Both the position numbers and the translations under genes were made by a program. Shown here in pieces: positions 1-9,755 of a stretch of 64,000 bases of DNA (position 1 is its first letter; each line of letters opens with the position of its first letter). The notes below the pieces were generated by a model that was not told the DNA's origin, ran no database searches, and worked only from the letters and a program-made list of their open reading frames with translations. Source of the DNA: an uncultured Lachnospiraceae bacterium (lineage in GTDB: Bacteria; Bacillota; Clostridia; Lachnospirales; Lachnospiraceae); assembly GCA_910584945.1 (NCBI GenBank), contig CAJUDY010000020.1, positions 1-64,000 of the forward strand, in the 5' to 3' direction.

Positions 1-1
1 T

Positions 2-415
2 GAAACGGCAGGAAACTATTCTTTTGAATTAATAGAGCCATTGCTTGATCATATAGATTTGATATTGATGGATTGCAAGGCATATTCTGAAGAAGTTCAT
101 AAGAAATGTACGGGGAAATCAAATAAATATATTTTAGAGAATATCCAAAAGTTAAGTGATATAAGAAAAAATATTTGGATTAGAATACCAGTTATTTGGA
201 ATGTAAATATCACATGGGATGAGATAGAAAAAATTGCGGTTTTTCTTGAAGGGAAAAATATAAAAAAAGTAGAATTGCTTCCATATCATAAAATGGGGAT
301 TGCAAAATATAGAACTTATGGAAAAGAGTATTCTATCAAAGAAGTAGAATCACCAGGGAAAGAGCAGATGGAGCAATGCTATAAAGTTTTGAAAGAATAT
401 CAGTTGCCAATATAG
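2..415 (+). CDS. Glycyl-radical enzyme activating protein, C-terminal part (cut by left edge)
   Basis: The frame is open from the first bases of the window, so the gene starts upstream. The visible ~137 residues match the back half of PFL-activase-type radical SAM proteins: LLDHIDLILMDCK, then a TGKSN segment, IRIPVIWNVN, and LLPYHKMGIAKYRTYG near the end. Known role of the family: it uses S-adenosylmethionine and a [4Fe-4S] cluster to install the glycyl radical on a partner enzyme. The CxxxCxxC cluster motif would lie outside the window. The partner is almost certainly the glycyl-radical enzyme that starts 21 bp downstream. Family assignment is confident; the substrate of the pair is unknown. 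Confidence 0.85.
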   Translation, partial: ETAGNYSFELIEPLLDHIDLILMDCKAYSEEVHKKCTGKSNKYILENIQKLSDIRKNIWIRIPVIWNVNITWDEIEKIAVFLEGKNIKKVELLPYHKMGIAKYRTYGKEYSIKEVESPGKEQMEQCYKVLKEYQLPI

Positions 416-435
416 TTGTATAGGAGTGATGAATT

Positions 436-2607
436 ATGAAAGATATGGTAGAGAAGAAAGATAAAGAAGAAAAGAAATATTATGATATACGAAGCAAAAT
501 AATTGTTGTAACAGAACGTATATTATCAGATAAAAGTCTTATTGAAAGAAAAGCATATTCAGAAGCAGCTTTTTTCTTGATGAATGATGTGTATATTAAT
601 AAAGACGATTTTTTTGCTGGCAAGCTGGAGCGGTGCGGTTATGTGAATATGTATCCAATCAATATGAAGCAGGAGTTGGATTATTTTCAGAAGGAGAATT
701 TTGAAAAAATAGAAGAATATAGATCCATGCTTACTGCAGAAAAAATTGGTTTATTTACAAGATCTCCGGGGGCGCATGCTGTCCCAGCGTATGATGTATT
801 GGTGCAGGAGGGACTTCAGAAACGTATTGACTATATACGAAATGTGAGAATGGACTCACAATCTGAGGAAAAAAGATGTTTTTATATATCTGAACTTCTG
901 GTTCTTTGCGCAATGCAGGAAAGAATTTTAAAGTATGCAAAAGAGGCAGAAAGGTGCTATAAAATATATGGACACAAAAACTTGAAGCGAATACAGGAGT
1001 CATGTGAATGGATTGCAAGTCATCAACCAAGAAGCTTTCATGAGGCAATACAGTTGGTTTTTCTGGCGCATGAACATGTGCTGGCAGAAGCTGGAAGTGG
1101 CTCCATATCTTTTGGAAGACTGGATCAATACTTATATCCGTTTTATAAAAAAGATTTGTATAGTAAAAAGATCACAAAAGCAGATGCGCAGGAAATGATA
1201 ACTGCATTTTGGAGGAAGATTGCAGAGTATGAACTGGGCTGGCAGAATGTTACTCTTGGCGGTTGCAACAAAGACGGAATTGACATGTGTAATGACCTGA
1301 CTATTTTTTGCATGAATGCGTCTTTGATTGTGAAAGGGGATCAGCCACAGGTCTCTTTGCGTGTGCATAAAAATATGCCTCAAACGATATGGGAGAAAGC
1401 ATTTGAACTCATTCAGACTGGTATGGGGTTTCCGGAACTGTATAATGATGAAATTGCAGTGAAAGCAAAAATGGGGTGGGGTGGGGTATCCAAGAAAGAT
1501 GCATGGAATTACTCGATCGTCGGATGTGTAGAGTTATCTGCAGGAGGAAAAGAGTATTCGCACACGGAAGGGGCACGGTTTAATTGGCTGAAGATTCTTG
1601 AATTAATGTTAAATGAGGGAAAGTGCTCTATCACTGGGCTTGATTGGAAGCTGACGGAGAAGCATATGTTGAATGAGATCCGCAGTTTCCATGAATTTTA
1701 TGAATGGTACAAAAGAGAACTTGAGAATTTTACCAGATTCATATGTGACTATATTGATGATCTTAGCCGGCAATATGCAAATTACTGGCCTGTTCCATTT
1801 TTGAGTAGTATGATGCAGGGATGTATTGAAAATGGTCGGGATGTCACAGATTGTGGAACTATATATAATAATTTAACTGTAGATTGTGTTGGGGTTGCTA
1901 GTGTTGCGGATGCTCTGGAAGCGATTGAAGTTTTAGTGTTTCAAGAAAAAATCATTAATTTAAATGAACTGGCAACTATTTTATCCAGTAATTTTGAGGG
2001 ATTTGATTTCATACGTGAAAAGATGCTTTCCTGCCCTAAATATGGAAACGATATTTCTTCAGTGGATAGTAAAGTAAAAGATTTAACAGAATTATTTGTG
2101 AACACGCTATCAGAGGTATCAATGAAATATAGAAAGGGAAAATATCAGGCAGGATTTTATACTTCTTATTTTCATGCCACAATGGGAATGTTGACGGGAG
2201 CTTCGGCAGACGGGAGAAAGGCAAAAGATGCCCTTTCCAGTTCTTTATCTCCAACGGCAGGAATGGATAAGAATGGTCCAACAGCGTTGCTTAATTCTGC
2301 TAATCGAATTAATATGGAATGCTTTAGCAATGGAATGGTGTTGGATCTGAAATTTACAGCGGATTTTTTTGAAAATGAAAAACATCGTCTGGCTATACAA
2401 TTTTTGATTGAGGAATATTTTGAAAATGGAGGATTAGAGATTCAGTTTAATGCTCTTGACAAAAAAACTTTGCTGGAAGCGAAAAAAAATCCATTTAAGT
2501 ACCGAAATTTGATTGTAAGAGTGTCAGGATTCAGTGCGTATTTTGTGACTTTAGAGGAATCACTACAAGACGAAATCATCAAAAGAACGGAACATAAGGT
2601 TTCGTAA
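436..2607 (+). CDS. Glycyl-radical enzyme (pyruvate formate-lyase-like, dehydratase-type GCVE motif)
   Basis: 723 residues, with both catalytic hallmarks visible: the thiyl-radical cysteine in VGCVE (C364, E366) and the glycyl-radical loop RVSGFSAYF with the radical glycine at about G698. The single Cys followed by V-E is the pattern of C-O/C-N/C-S lyases (diol, glycerol and hydroxyproline dehydratases, choline and isethionate lyases). True pyruvate formate-lyase has two adjacent cysteines. The protein is shorter than choline lyase or glycerol dehydratase (about 780-850). The activase precedes it. It is followed after 13 bp by a glycosyltransferase, so it appears to head a polysaccharide operon. 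The substrate cannot be read from the sequence; supply of a deoxygenated building block is only a guess. Confidence 0.88.
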   Translation: MKDMVEKKDKEEKKYYDIRSKIIVVTERILSDKSLIERKAYSEAAFFLMNDVYINKDDFFAGKLERCGYVNMYPINMKQELDYFQKENFEKIEEYRSMLTAEKIGLFTRSPGAHAVPAYDVLVQEGLQKRIDYIRNVRMDSQSEEKRCFYISELLVLCAMQERILKYAKEAERCYKIYGHKNLKRIQESCEWIASHQPRSFHEAIQLVFLAHEHVLAEAGSGSISFGRLDQYLYPFYKKDLYSKKITKADAQEMITAFWRKIAEYELGWQNVTLGGCNKDGIDMCNDLTIFCMNASLIVKGDQPQVSLRVHKNMPQTIWEKAFELIQTGMGFPELYNDEIAVKAKMGWGGVSKKDAWNYSIVGCVELSAGGKEYSHTEGARFNWLKILELMLNEGKCSITGLDWKLTEKHMLNEIRSFHEFYEWYKRELENFTRFICDYIDDLSRQYANYWPVPFLSSMMQGCIENGRDVTDCGTIYNNLTVDCVGVASVADALEAIEVLVFQEKIINLNELATILSSNFEGFDFIREKMLSCPKYGNDISSVDSKVKDLTELFVNTLSEVSMKYRKGKYQAGFYTSYFHATMGMLTGASADGRKAKDALSSSLSPTAGMDKNGPTALLNSANRINMECFSNGMVLDLKFTADFFENEKHRLAIQFLIEEYFENGGLEIQFNALDKKTLLEAKKNPFKYRNLIVRVSGFSAYFVTLEESLQDEIIKRTEHKVS

Positions 2608-2620
2608 ATGAGGAAAAGAT

Positions 2621-3568
2621 ATGAAAAAAATATCGATCATTGTTCCTGTCTACAATACGGAGAAGGAACTTGCCAGATGCCTGGAAAGCGTTTGTAATCA
2701 AACATACAGAGAATTGGAAATCATTTGTATAGATGATGGTTCGACTGATGGTTCAGGGCAGGTTGTGGATAAATTTGCAAAATATGACAAAAGAATTGTT
2801 GCAGTGCATAAAAAAAATGCAGGTGAAAGTAATGCTAGAAATGAAGGATTGCGGATTGCAACCGGGGACTATATTGCTTTTTGCGATTGTGATGACTGGA
2901 TCGATGAAAAGATGTACGAAACATTAGTTCAGGTGTTGGAAGAAGAAAAGGTTGATCTGGTTGCATCAGGGTGGTATCAGGAAACGAATGGAACATGTCT
3001 GGAAATAAAAAATGAATTACCTGTAAAGCAAAATGTTTTTGGAAGAGATGAACTACTGAAATACTTATATATGCGAGACTTTTATAGGGGATTTGCGTAT
3101 ATGTGGAATAAGTTATATAGAAAAGACATCTTAAAAGATAATCAGGGAAATATTATTTTTTTTGATGAGACGTTAAGGTTAGGAGGAGATGTTGTCTATC
3201 TAGCGCAGGCAGCTTTAAATACAAAAAAGGCAAAATATATCGATCAGGCATACTATCATTACAACCAACGGGAAGAATCTGGATGCCACACAAAAGATGT
3301 AAACAAACTCAGAGACTGGCTCAGGGCATATGAAATTGTACTTCAAAAATTTGAAAAAGAACATATTGATAAAAGTGTTGTAGATTATGTGAAGCGGTTT
3401 ATGGCATATCACAGCAGTAATGCTGCGGAAATTGCCATTGCACAGGGAAATAAGGATGCCAAAAAAGACTTTCAGAGAATTATGCAGTTATACGAACAAG
3501 AATATGTGTCACTAAATATACAATATCCAAGACGAATACAGCGGTTTTATGGCTTATTAACCCAATAA
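2621..3568 (+). CDS. Glycosyltransferase family 2
   Basis: 315 residues. The GT-A nucleotide-sugar domain begins at the N-terminus (ISIIVPVYNTEKEL, then CIDDGSTDGSG) and has a DxD-type metal site in FCDCDDWID at about residues 87-93. RNEGL in between is typical of GT2. No membrane segments are seen, so it is probably a cytosolic or peripheral enzyme adding one sugar to a lipid-linked polymer. The start ATG follows AGGAAAAGAT at good spacing, 13 bp after the glycyl-radical enzyme. Unlike most neighbours it lacks the shared Rossmann-like module. The sugar specificity cannot be told. Confidence 0.88.
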   Translation: MKKISIIVPVYNTEKELARCLESVCNQTYRELEIICIDDGSTDGSGQVVDKFAKYDKRIVAVHKKNAGESNARNEGLRIATGDYIAFCDCDDWIDEKMYETLVQVLEEEKVDLVASGWYQETNGTCLEIKNELPVKQNVFGRDELLKYLYMRDFYRGFAYMWNKLYRKDILKDNQGNIIFFDETLRLGGDVVYLAQAALNTKKAKYIDQAYYHYNQREESGCHTKDVNKLRDWLRAYEIVLQKFEKEHIDKSVVDYVKRFMAYHSSNAAEIAIAQGNKDAKKDFQRIMQLYEQEYVSLNIQYPRRIQRFYGLLTQ

Positions 3569-3608
3569 AAGTAAGACACACTAAAACAAACAGAGGGGGA
3601 AAAATACT

Positions 3609-4766
3609 GTGAAATGGGAAAACAGGGGTCACGAATATGATTTGGTATATCATGAAATAGAGAAAAAAAAGAGTTTTTACCTGTTTGGTGCCGGTGATTA
3701 TGGAAGGCAGTTCTTTCATATTTTTAATAAGGAAATCCAAATAAAAGGATATATTGATAATAATAAATTAAAACAGGGAAATTTCTTTCATGGAAAAAAG
3801 TGTTACTCTTTAGAGGAAATCACACTTGCGGCAGACGAAGGAATCATAGTTACAATGTCTCAAATCGCAAGGGTAAAACCTGTCGAACAGTTAAAAAATC
3901 AGGGATATAAAAAAGATATAGATTTTTTTATTATTGAGGAATTTCTCTCTGTATATTATGTATATAAGAAAAACGAAGTATATTTTTCTAGTATATCTTT
4001 TTTGCCTAGTACAGCTTGTAATTTGAATTGCAGAAATTGTCTGAATTTTAATCCGTTTGCAAAAAAGTTCTATGTGCGGAAATGGGAAGATCTGGTTAAA
4101 GATGTGGATCTGTTTTTCAGATGTGTGGATCATATTATGCTGTTCCATGTTAGTGGAGGTGAGCCATTTTTATATAAATATACAGCAGATTTAATAGAAT
4201 ATATTGATACAAATTATGGACAAAGGATAGACACCTTACGTATGGTAACAAATGGAACGGTTGTTCCGGAAGAGAAAGTTTTGGAAAAATTAAGCAAGTG
4301 TAATGTGGAAATCACAGTAGACGATTATCGTGAGGCGGTTCCGCAATATAATATGGAATTTGATAAACTGATTGAGAAACTTGAGAAGCATCAGATCAAA
4401 TATTATATTAACAAAGCGGATTCCTGGATAGATTTGGCACCGGAAAAAACTGATTATTCATATATGACTGAAGAGGAATTGATTCAACATAGAACGGCGT
4501 GTAATCAGTCATGGCAGGAATTACGAGATGGGAAATTATACAATTGTAACTATGCGGCTTATGCGACGGTAGCAGGTATTGCAGGGGAACAGGATCTGGA
4601 AGAAGTATATGAGCTGAAAGACTTTTCGAAAGAACAGAAAAAAGAGTTAGTTGAGTTTCGCTTGGGCTATATGCAGAAGGGATATACGAATTTCTGTAAA
4701 AAGTGCAGAGGTTTTACAATTGAAAACTCGGAAGAAGTGGAACCGGCTCTGCAGATGAATAAATAG
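3609..4766 (+). CDS. Rossmann-like module fused to a radical SAM domain
   Basis: 385 residues from a GTG start, 8 bp after AGAGGGGGA. Residues ~20-112 are the nucleotide-binding module shared across this cluster (LFGAGDYG, YIDNNKLKQG). Then comes a radical SAM domain with C137-x3-C141-x2-C144 (CNLNCRNC) and SGGEPF, which contacts SAM in this superfamily. C-terminal cysteines (ACNQSW, YNCNY, FCKKCRGF) look like an auxiliary cluster/SPASM-like region. It may modify a sugar or carrier during polymer assembly; the reaction is unknown. It is co-directional with the glycosyltransferases on both sides. Confidence 0.82.
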   Translation: MKWENRGHEYDLVYHEIEKKKSFYLFGAGDYGRQFFHIFNKEIQIKGYIDNNKLKQGNFFHGKKCYSLEEITLAADEGIIVTMSQIARVKPVEQLKNQGYKKDIDFFIIEEFLSVYYVYKKNEVYFSSISFLPSTACNLNCRNCLNFNPFAKKFYVRKWEDLVKDVDLFFRCVDHIMLFHVSGGEPFLYKYTADLIEYIDTNYGQRIDTLRMVTNGTVVPEEKVLEKLSKCNVEITVDDYREAVPQYNMEFDKLIEKLEKHQIKYYINKADSWIDLAPEKTDYSYMTEEELIQHRTACNQSWQELRDGKLYNCNYAAYATVAGIAGEQDLEEVYELKDFSKEQKKELVEFRLGYMQKGYTNFCKKCRGFTIENSEEVEPALQMNK

Positions 4767-4843
4767 ATATTTTTTTTGTTTATACTTATATTGATGAGTA
4801 TATAATGGATTTGTTTTTTCATAATAGAAAGAGGAGAATAGCA

Positions 4844-5944
4844 TTGAAAATAGTGAACTTTAAAATAAACGAACTGGTTGATAAACTATATAAAGACAGA
4901 ATTGTTATATTTGGAATAGGTGAATACTATAAAGGATATGTTATGGAGCAATTCCCAAAGGAGCTAGTCAATAATGTAGTTTATGCTATTGATAATAATG
5001 TGAGTTGTTCGGAAATATTTATTGGTGATAAACAGATACCAGTATATCATCCATCAAGAATAAAAAGTGAAAAAAGCTGTACAATTCTTCTGATGTCAAC
5101 TAATGAAATGTATGATATGTATCAACAGTTGGAAAATATGGATTTAAACGATGATATAAGATGTGGTTCTATTCCACTGGCATTTGCAGAGTTTGTCGGA
5201 GATATGAGCACAGAAATTCATAAAAAGATTTTTAACAATTGCAAGAAAATTGACAAAAAGATTCATAGCTTTTGGTTTAGTGGTGATAAAAAACCAGAAG
5301 ATTATCAGAAATGCATTGATAGTTGGTACAAAATGTGCCCTGATTATGAAATTATAGAATGGAATATGGATAATTATGATTATAATAAAAATGCATTTAT
5401 GAAACAGGCAATTGAGAAAAGAAAATGGGCGTTTGCGTCGGATTATGCCAGATTAGATGTTGTATATCAGTTTGGTGGAGTTTATATGGATATGGATGTT
5501 GAACTGTTAAAACCCTTAGATTCTTTACTTGGAAATAAGGCGTTTTTTACGTTTGATGTGAATAGAGATATAGATTTGGGGACTTTCGGGTCTGTATCGG
5601 GTAATGATCTCTTGGCAGAGTTGATGCATCAATATGATAATATAGATTTTTCGGGCGACATGAAAAGCATGAATTATTATTGTCAACCAAGATATATACG
5701 TTCTGTGCTGAAAAAAAATGGAGTATTGTTGAACGGTAATGCGCAGTATGTTGATGAAATGGCATTTCTTCCAAGAAATTATCTGGCGCCTAAAGATAGC
5801 ATTCTTTATGAAATGATAGGTTTGACGGAAGAAACAATAGGGATTCATCATTACAATGCAGGATGGAAAAATGACGATTATCGAAATAGGCGGATAGTAA
5901 AGAATGGTCGATTAGCACGGATTTTCAGGGAGTGTAGTAAATGA
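4844..5944 (+). CDS. Rossmann-like module fused to GT32-type glycosyltransferase
   Basis: The likely start is TTG at 4844, seven bases after GAGGAG; the upstream in-frame ATG at 4805 has no such site. Residues ~20-115 are the shared module (IVIFGIGEYYKG, YAIDNNV). The rest is a sugar-binding DXD (GT32/OCH1-like) domain: KIHSFWFSGDKKPEDY, a W-Y-P-D-Y segment, ASDYARLDVVYQFGGVYMD and the metal-binding MDMDVE near residues 215-219. Family members move a hexose from a nucleotide sugar to an acceptor glycan. The stop overlaps the next gene's start (ATGA), implying translational coupling. Confidence 0.85.
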   Translation: MKIVNFKINELVDKLYKDRIVIFGIGEYYKGYVMEQFPKELVNNVVYAIDNNVSCSEIFIGDKQIPVYHPSRIKSEKSCTILLMSTNEMYDMYQQLENMDLNDDIRCGSIPLAFAEFVGDMSTEIHKKIFNNCKKIDKKIHSFWFSGDKKPEDYQKCIDSWYKMCPDYEIIEWNMDNYDYNKNAFMKQAIEKRKWAFASDYARLDVVYQFGGVYMDMDVELLKPLDSLLGNKAFFTFDVNRDIDLGTFGSVSGNDLLAELMHQYDNIDFSGDMKSMNYYCQPRYIRSVLKKNGVLLNGNAQYVDEMAFLPRNYLAPKDSILYEMIGLTEETIGIHHYNAGWKNDDYRNRRIVKNGRLARIFRECSK

Positions 5945-7056
5945 GAAAAGTTATTATTTTCGGATTTGGCAAGAGGGGGAAGAAAATAGTAGAGGCATGT
6001 GTGAAATATAGTAGTAGCGTTAGGATTATTGCGATTACTGATAATGCTTATGATAATAGAGAAAATTATGATAATATACCATTTGTTCCTGTGAATAAAA
6101 TAGAAAAATATAACTTTGATGAAATCTGGATTTGCACAATTTATTACAGAGAAATATGGAAACAATTAGTTCAAAAATTAAATATTGAACCTTCTAGAAT
6201 TAAGTATATGGAGTATCCAATGCCGGTTTTAGACGAAAGAATTCGCAATAAGTATTTTGATGAAATATCGGGTAAATCCAGATGTGAATGTTTAGAGATG
6301 CAGGAAGTGATCGATTATATATCTCATAAAGCTGTTAGGATGTATTGCTATTCTTTTTATGATAAATATATGAGGAATCCAGAACCTGTCTACTTTGATG
6401 AGGATAAAGGATTATTTTATGGTTTATATCAGTCAAAAAAAATGTATTTGTCAAAGAAATATAATTCTGAAGAAAAGGCAAAAATATATTTTTCATATGT
6501 ATGTATGGAACAAGATTTAGAATCTCCCCATCGATATTTATCAGAGATGTTTGAAGTTGAAAAAGGAGAGTCTGGAATAGATATTGGAGCGGCAGAAGGA
6601 ATCTTTGCTTTACAGGTAATAGATAAGGTTAATCACATATATTTAATAGAACCTGATGATGATTGGTTACAGGCATTACAAATGACCTTTGAGCCATATA
6701 TGGATAAAGTGACGATCATAAAGGCATTTGTTTCAAATGGTATGAAAGATAATACCGTGCAGCTAGACAGATTGTTTGAAAATAAGAGATTGGATTTCAT
6801 AAAGATGGATATAGAAGGAGAGGAGTTTAATGCGTTAGAAGGAGCAGTTCATATGTTAGAAAAAAATCAAATGAAACTGGCTGTTTGTACTTATCATCAT
6901 GCGTTGGATTATACTAAGATTAGAGATTTTTTGACAGACAGAGGCTATAACTGTCAGCATTCCCAAGGATATGTGATTTGTCAAGGAGAATGGGAATTAG
7001 AGAAAGATGAAACAGATTTTAGAAGGGCAGTGCTTTTGGCGGAAAAGTGTAAATGA
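5941..7056 (+). CDS. Rossmann-like module fused to FkbM-family methyltransferase
   Basis: 371 residues. The N-terminal ~95 residues are the cluster's shared module (VIIFGFGKRGKK, then ITDNAYD, with I-C-T-I-Y-Y before the last helix). The C-terminal half is an FkbM methyltransferase: SAM-binding motif GIDIGAAEGIFAL at about residue 213, YLIEPDDDW, then FIKMDIEGEEFNALEGA at about 288. FkbM enzymes O-methylate sugars or secondary metabolites; here methylation of a polymer sugar is a reasonable inference. It overlaps the preceding gene by 4 bp and is separated from the next by 3 bp. Confidence 0.85.
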   Translation: MRKVIIFGFGKRGKKIVEACVKYSSSVRIIAITDNAYDNRENYDNIPFVPVNKIEKYNFDEIWICTIYYREIWKQLVQKLNIEPSRIKYMEYPMPVLDERIRNKYFDEISGKSRCECLEMQEVIDYISHKAVRMYCYSFYDKYMRNPEPVYFDEDKGLFYGLYQSKKMYLSKKYNSEEKAKIYFSYVCMEQDLESPHRYLSEMFEVEKGESGIDIGAAEGIFALQVIDKVNHIYLIEPDDDWLQALQMTFEPYMDKVTIIKAFVSNGMKDNTVQLDRLFENKRLDFIKMDIEGEEFNALEGAVHMLEKNQMKLAVCTYHHALDYTKIRDFLTDRGYNCQHSQGYVICQGEWELEKDETDFRRAVLLAEKCK

Positions 7057-7059
7057 GAT

Positions 7060-8292
7060 ATGAAAATATTATCAATATGTATACCAAACTATAATAGACT
7101 TGATAAATTAAATAATTTATTATCTATAATTATACAAAATATTAATAGCAACAGATTAAACAAAAAAGTTGAAATCTGTATAAGTGATGATTGTTCTGAG
7201 GAAGATCCTGGATTTACAATTAATAAAAAAATGCAGGAGTATCCGGATGTTGCTATTTGTTATAGGCGAAACAAATTAAATATGGGAATGGATTACAATT
7301 TTCTGCAAAGTGTGCTTATGGCAAATGCAAAATATTGCTGGATCATTGGTAATGATGATCTTCCTACAAATACAGGAATAACAAATATTATAGCAATTCT
7401 TGAAAGATTTTTGAAAGAAAGTATTGATTTTGTTGTTACTCCATTTCGATGTTATGATTATGATAATAACTATATAAGAACTGTTTATCCATTAGGGATA
7501 GAAAACAAAAAAGAAATTTTGTTTAATACATCGAATTTGAAAAATTTGAATACAATTATAAGTCAGGTACAACATAACAGTGCCTTGTTTGGATTTTTAT
7601 CAAACACTGTTTTTAAGCGTGAGAGATGGGTACAACATGGCGATATGTTTGCGGATAAGATGGATAGTATTTTCATCCAAATGTATATGAATATTCAAAC
7701 ATTGATAGAGGGAGCTATTTATTTATATACTCCTATAGAAATAATTTCGAATTTTATTGATGAGGAAACAAATCAAACGACAGACAGGAAATATCGTATT
7801 GCTATAGGCTTGAATGGTGTGATTAATTATTTTTTTTGTGGAGAAAATCACATTAGGATGCAAAAAATAATGGTGGATGAATATATTACAGGTGATATAT
7901 GGGAATTGCCTGATGACAGTACAATGAAAAATAATATTTTACAGATAGCATCAATAAAGAATGATTTATATCGTAGGTATTTTGTAAAAGCGAATAAAAG
8001 AGAAGAGAGATTTTCAAAAAAAACAGTAATAATATATGGTGCAGGAAATTATGGGAAAAAAGCATTAAGAAAATTAGAAGGGTATTGTAAGCGAATTATA
8101 GGATTTTGTGATTCAGATGAAAATAAGCAAGGAACTTATATAGCGAAATATCCGGTCTTTGGCATTGAAGAACTATGTATGTATCATAAAGCACAGGAAT
8201 GTATCGTAGTTGTTGCTAATAATAAATCATTAGAAGATATTATAAATACCTTAAATAGTAAGGGAATTCAAGACATTGCGCTTGTCACTTAA
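7060..8292 (+). CDS. Glycosyltransferase family 2 with C-terminal Rossmann-like module
   Basis: 410 residues. The GT-A domain occupies the first ~230 residues (LSICIPNYNRLDKL, ISDDCSEEDPG, GNDDLP as the probable metal site). After a linker, residues ~320-410 are the shared module, here at the C-terminus (VIIYGAGNYGKK, FCDSDENKQG, IVVVANN). The module therefore changes position relative to the enzyme from gene to gene. It starts 3 bp after the previous stop, so it belongs to the same operon. The sugar donor is unknown. Confidence 0.85.
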   Translation: MKILSICIPNYNRLDKLNNLLSIIIQNINSNRLNKKVEICISDDCSEEDPGFTINKKMQEYPDVAICYRRNKLNMGMDYNFLQSVLMANAKYCWIIGNDDLPTNTGITNIIAILERFLKESIDFVVTPFRCYDYDNNYIRTVYPLGIENKKEILFNTSNLKNLNTIISQVQHNSALFGFLSNTVFKRERWVQHGDMFADKMDSIFIQMYMNIQTLIEGAIYLYTPIEIISNFIDEETNQTTDRKYRIAIGLNGVINYFFCGENHIRMQKIMVDEYITGDIWELPDDSTMKNNILQIASIKNDLYRRYFVKANKREERFSKKTVIIYGAGNYGKKALRKLEGYCKRIIGFCDSDENKQGTYIAKYPVFGIEELCMYHKAQECIVVVANNKSLEDIINTLNSKGIQDIALVT

Positions 8293-8339
8293 GAGAAATT
8301 GTATGACATAATAATGAAATGTGAGTGAAAGATAATATA

Positions 8340-9743
8340 ATGCGGTTGATTATTTGGGGAACGGGAAGATTATATCGAAAATATAAAGATTTTCTTTTTC
8401 AATTTGATATTGTAAAGTTGTGTGACAGCAATCCTGATAAGCAGGGGACGATTTTGGATGGAGTGGAAATTATTAAACCTTCTTGTTTAATAAAGCAGGA
8501 TTTTGAATTTGTTGTTGTTATGACAACTGCAGCTAAACAAATTTGTAATGAATTAGAAAAAATTGGTATATCAGATTCAAAAATTATATTGTATTCTCAA
8601 TTATGTTTATTAAATCAATCACAGATACGTATATATCAGGAAGGAAAAGATGTTTCTTTTAATAAATGGTGTGCGAAAAATGAAAGTGATATATTGTTGA
8701 TTTCTCACAATTATAGTTATACGGGGGTACCTGTTGCGCTTCGAAATATGGCAAACGTGTTAAGAAAAATGGGATATTCTGTTCTGATGGCAGCATTGGA
8801 AGGCGGTCCTCTTTCAAAAGAATTAGATTTGGATGGAATTGGCCACATAGATAATTTGGAGATGTTTTTTCAAACAGACATTTTCGGAGATATGTTGAAT
8901 AAGTTTAAGGCAGTGGTGATTGGCAGTTTCTCTTTATATCATGTTGCAGTTTCTCTAAATAAAAACAAGGTTCCTGTTTTATGGTGGGTACATGAGACTC
9001 ATAAACAATATTTTATAGGGAAAGAAGAATTGCCTCAAGGAAATAATATAAGATTTTTTGCGGGTGGGAATCGAGTTAGACGGATATTTAATAGTTATTA
9101 TAAGAAAACAGATATAAAAAAACTTCAATATTGTATTCCGGATTTTTATAATAACATATCAGAAAAAAAAATGTGTCCAAGATTAAAACAGTATTTGAAA
9201 GTTGCAATGATTGGGACATTAGACAATAGAAAAGCACAGGATATCCTGTTAGAGGCTGTCGTCAAAATGCCTTGTGAGTACAGAAAAGAAATAAAAATAT
9301 TCATTATAGGAAATCTGGGTGAATGTGAGACATCGTATATTAAGAAAATAGAGATTTTGAAAAAACAGATTGAGAATATTGAGTGGATTTATGAAATGTC
9401 TCAGAAGGAATTAGATATATTTTATGAAGACATTGACGTATTGGTTTGTCCTTCTCGGGATGATCCAATGCCTGTTGTAGTGACTCAGGCTATGATGCAT
9501 GAAAAAGTGTGTATTGTGTCAGAAAATGTTGGACAGGCTGAATTCATTAAGCAATCAGAAAATGGTTTTGTGATTCCTAATGAAGATTCTAATAAGTTAA
9601 TGAAAATTTTAATGTGGCTTTTGGATAACAGAGAACAATGTACTTTAATAGGTAAAGCATCAAGAAAGATTTATGAAAACGAATTTTCTGAAAAAATAAT
9701 GGAAAGAGAACTGAATAAAATATTAAAAGAGGTATGCAATTAA
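8340..9743 (+). CDS. Rossmann-like module fused to GT4-type glycosyltransferase
   Basis: ATG 8340 is chosen over the in-frame GTG 8325 because it places MRLIIWGTGRLYRK at the N-terminus, exactly as in the paralogue at 11621. That gives 467 residues. The first ~100 residues are the shared module (IWGTGRLY, CDSNPDKQG). The rest is GT-B fold, group 4: SHNYSYTGVPVALRNMA near the start, AMIGTLDNRKAQDILLEA opening the nucleotide domain, and PSRDDPMPVVVTQAM for nucleotide-sugar binding. Retaining glycosyltransferase of unknown specificity. Confidence 0.85.
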   Translation: MRLIIWGTGRLYRKYKDFLFQFDIVKLCDSNPDKQGTILDGVEIIKPSCLIKQDFEFVVVMTTAAKQICNELEKIGISDSKIILYSQLCLLNQSQIRIYQEGKDVSFNKWCAKNESDILLISHNYSYTGVPVALRNMANVLRKMGYSVLMAALEGGPLSKELDLDGIGHIDNLEMFFQTDIFGDMLNKFKAVVIGSFSLYHVAVSLNKNKVPVLWWVHETHKQYFIGKEELPQGNNIRFFAGGNRVRRIFNSYYKKTDIKKLQYCIPDFYNNISEKKMCPRLKQYLKVAMIGTLDNRKAQDILLEAVVKMPCEYRKEIKIFIIGNLGECETSYIKKIEILKKQIENIEWIYEMSQKELDIFYEDIDVLVCPSRDDPMPVVVTQAMMHEKVCIVSENVGQAEFIKQSENGFVIPNEDSNKLMKILMWLLDNREQCTLIGKASRKIYENEFSEKIMERELNKILKEVCN

Positions 9744-9755
9744 AGGGTTTATAAT

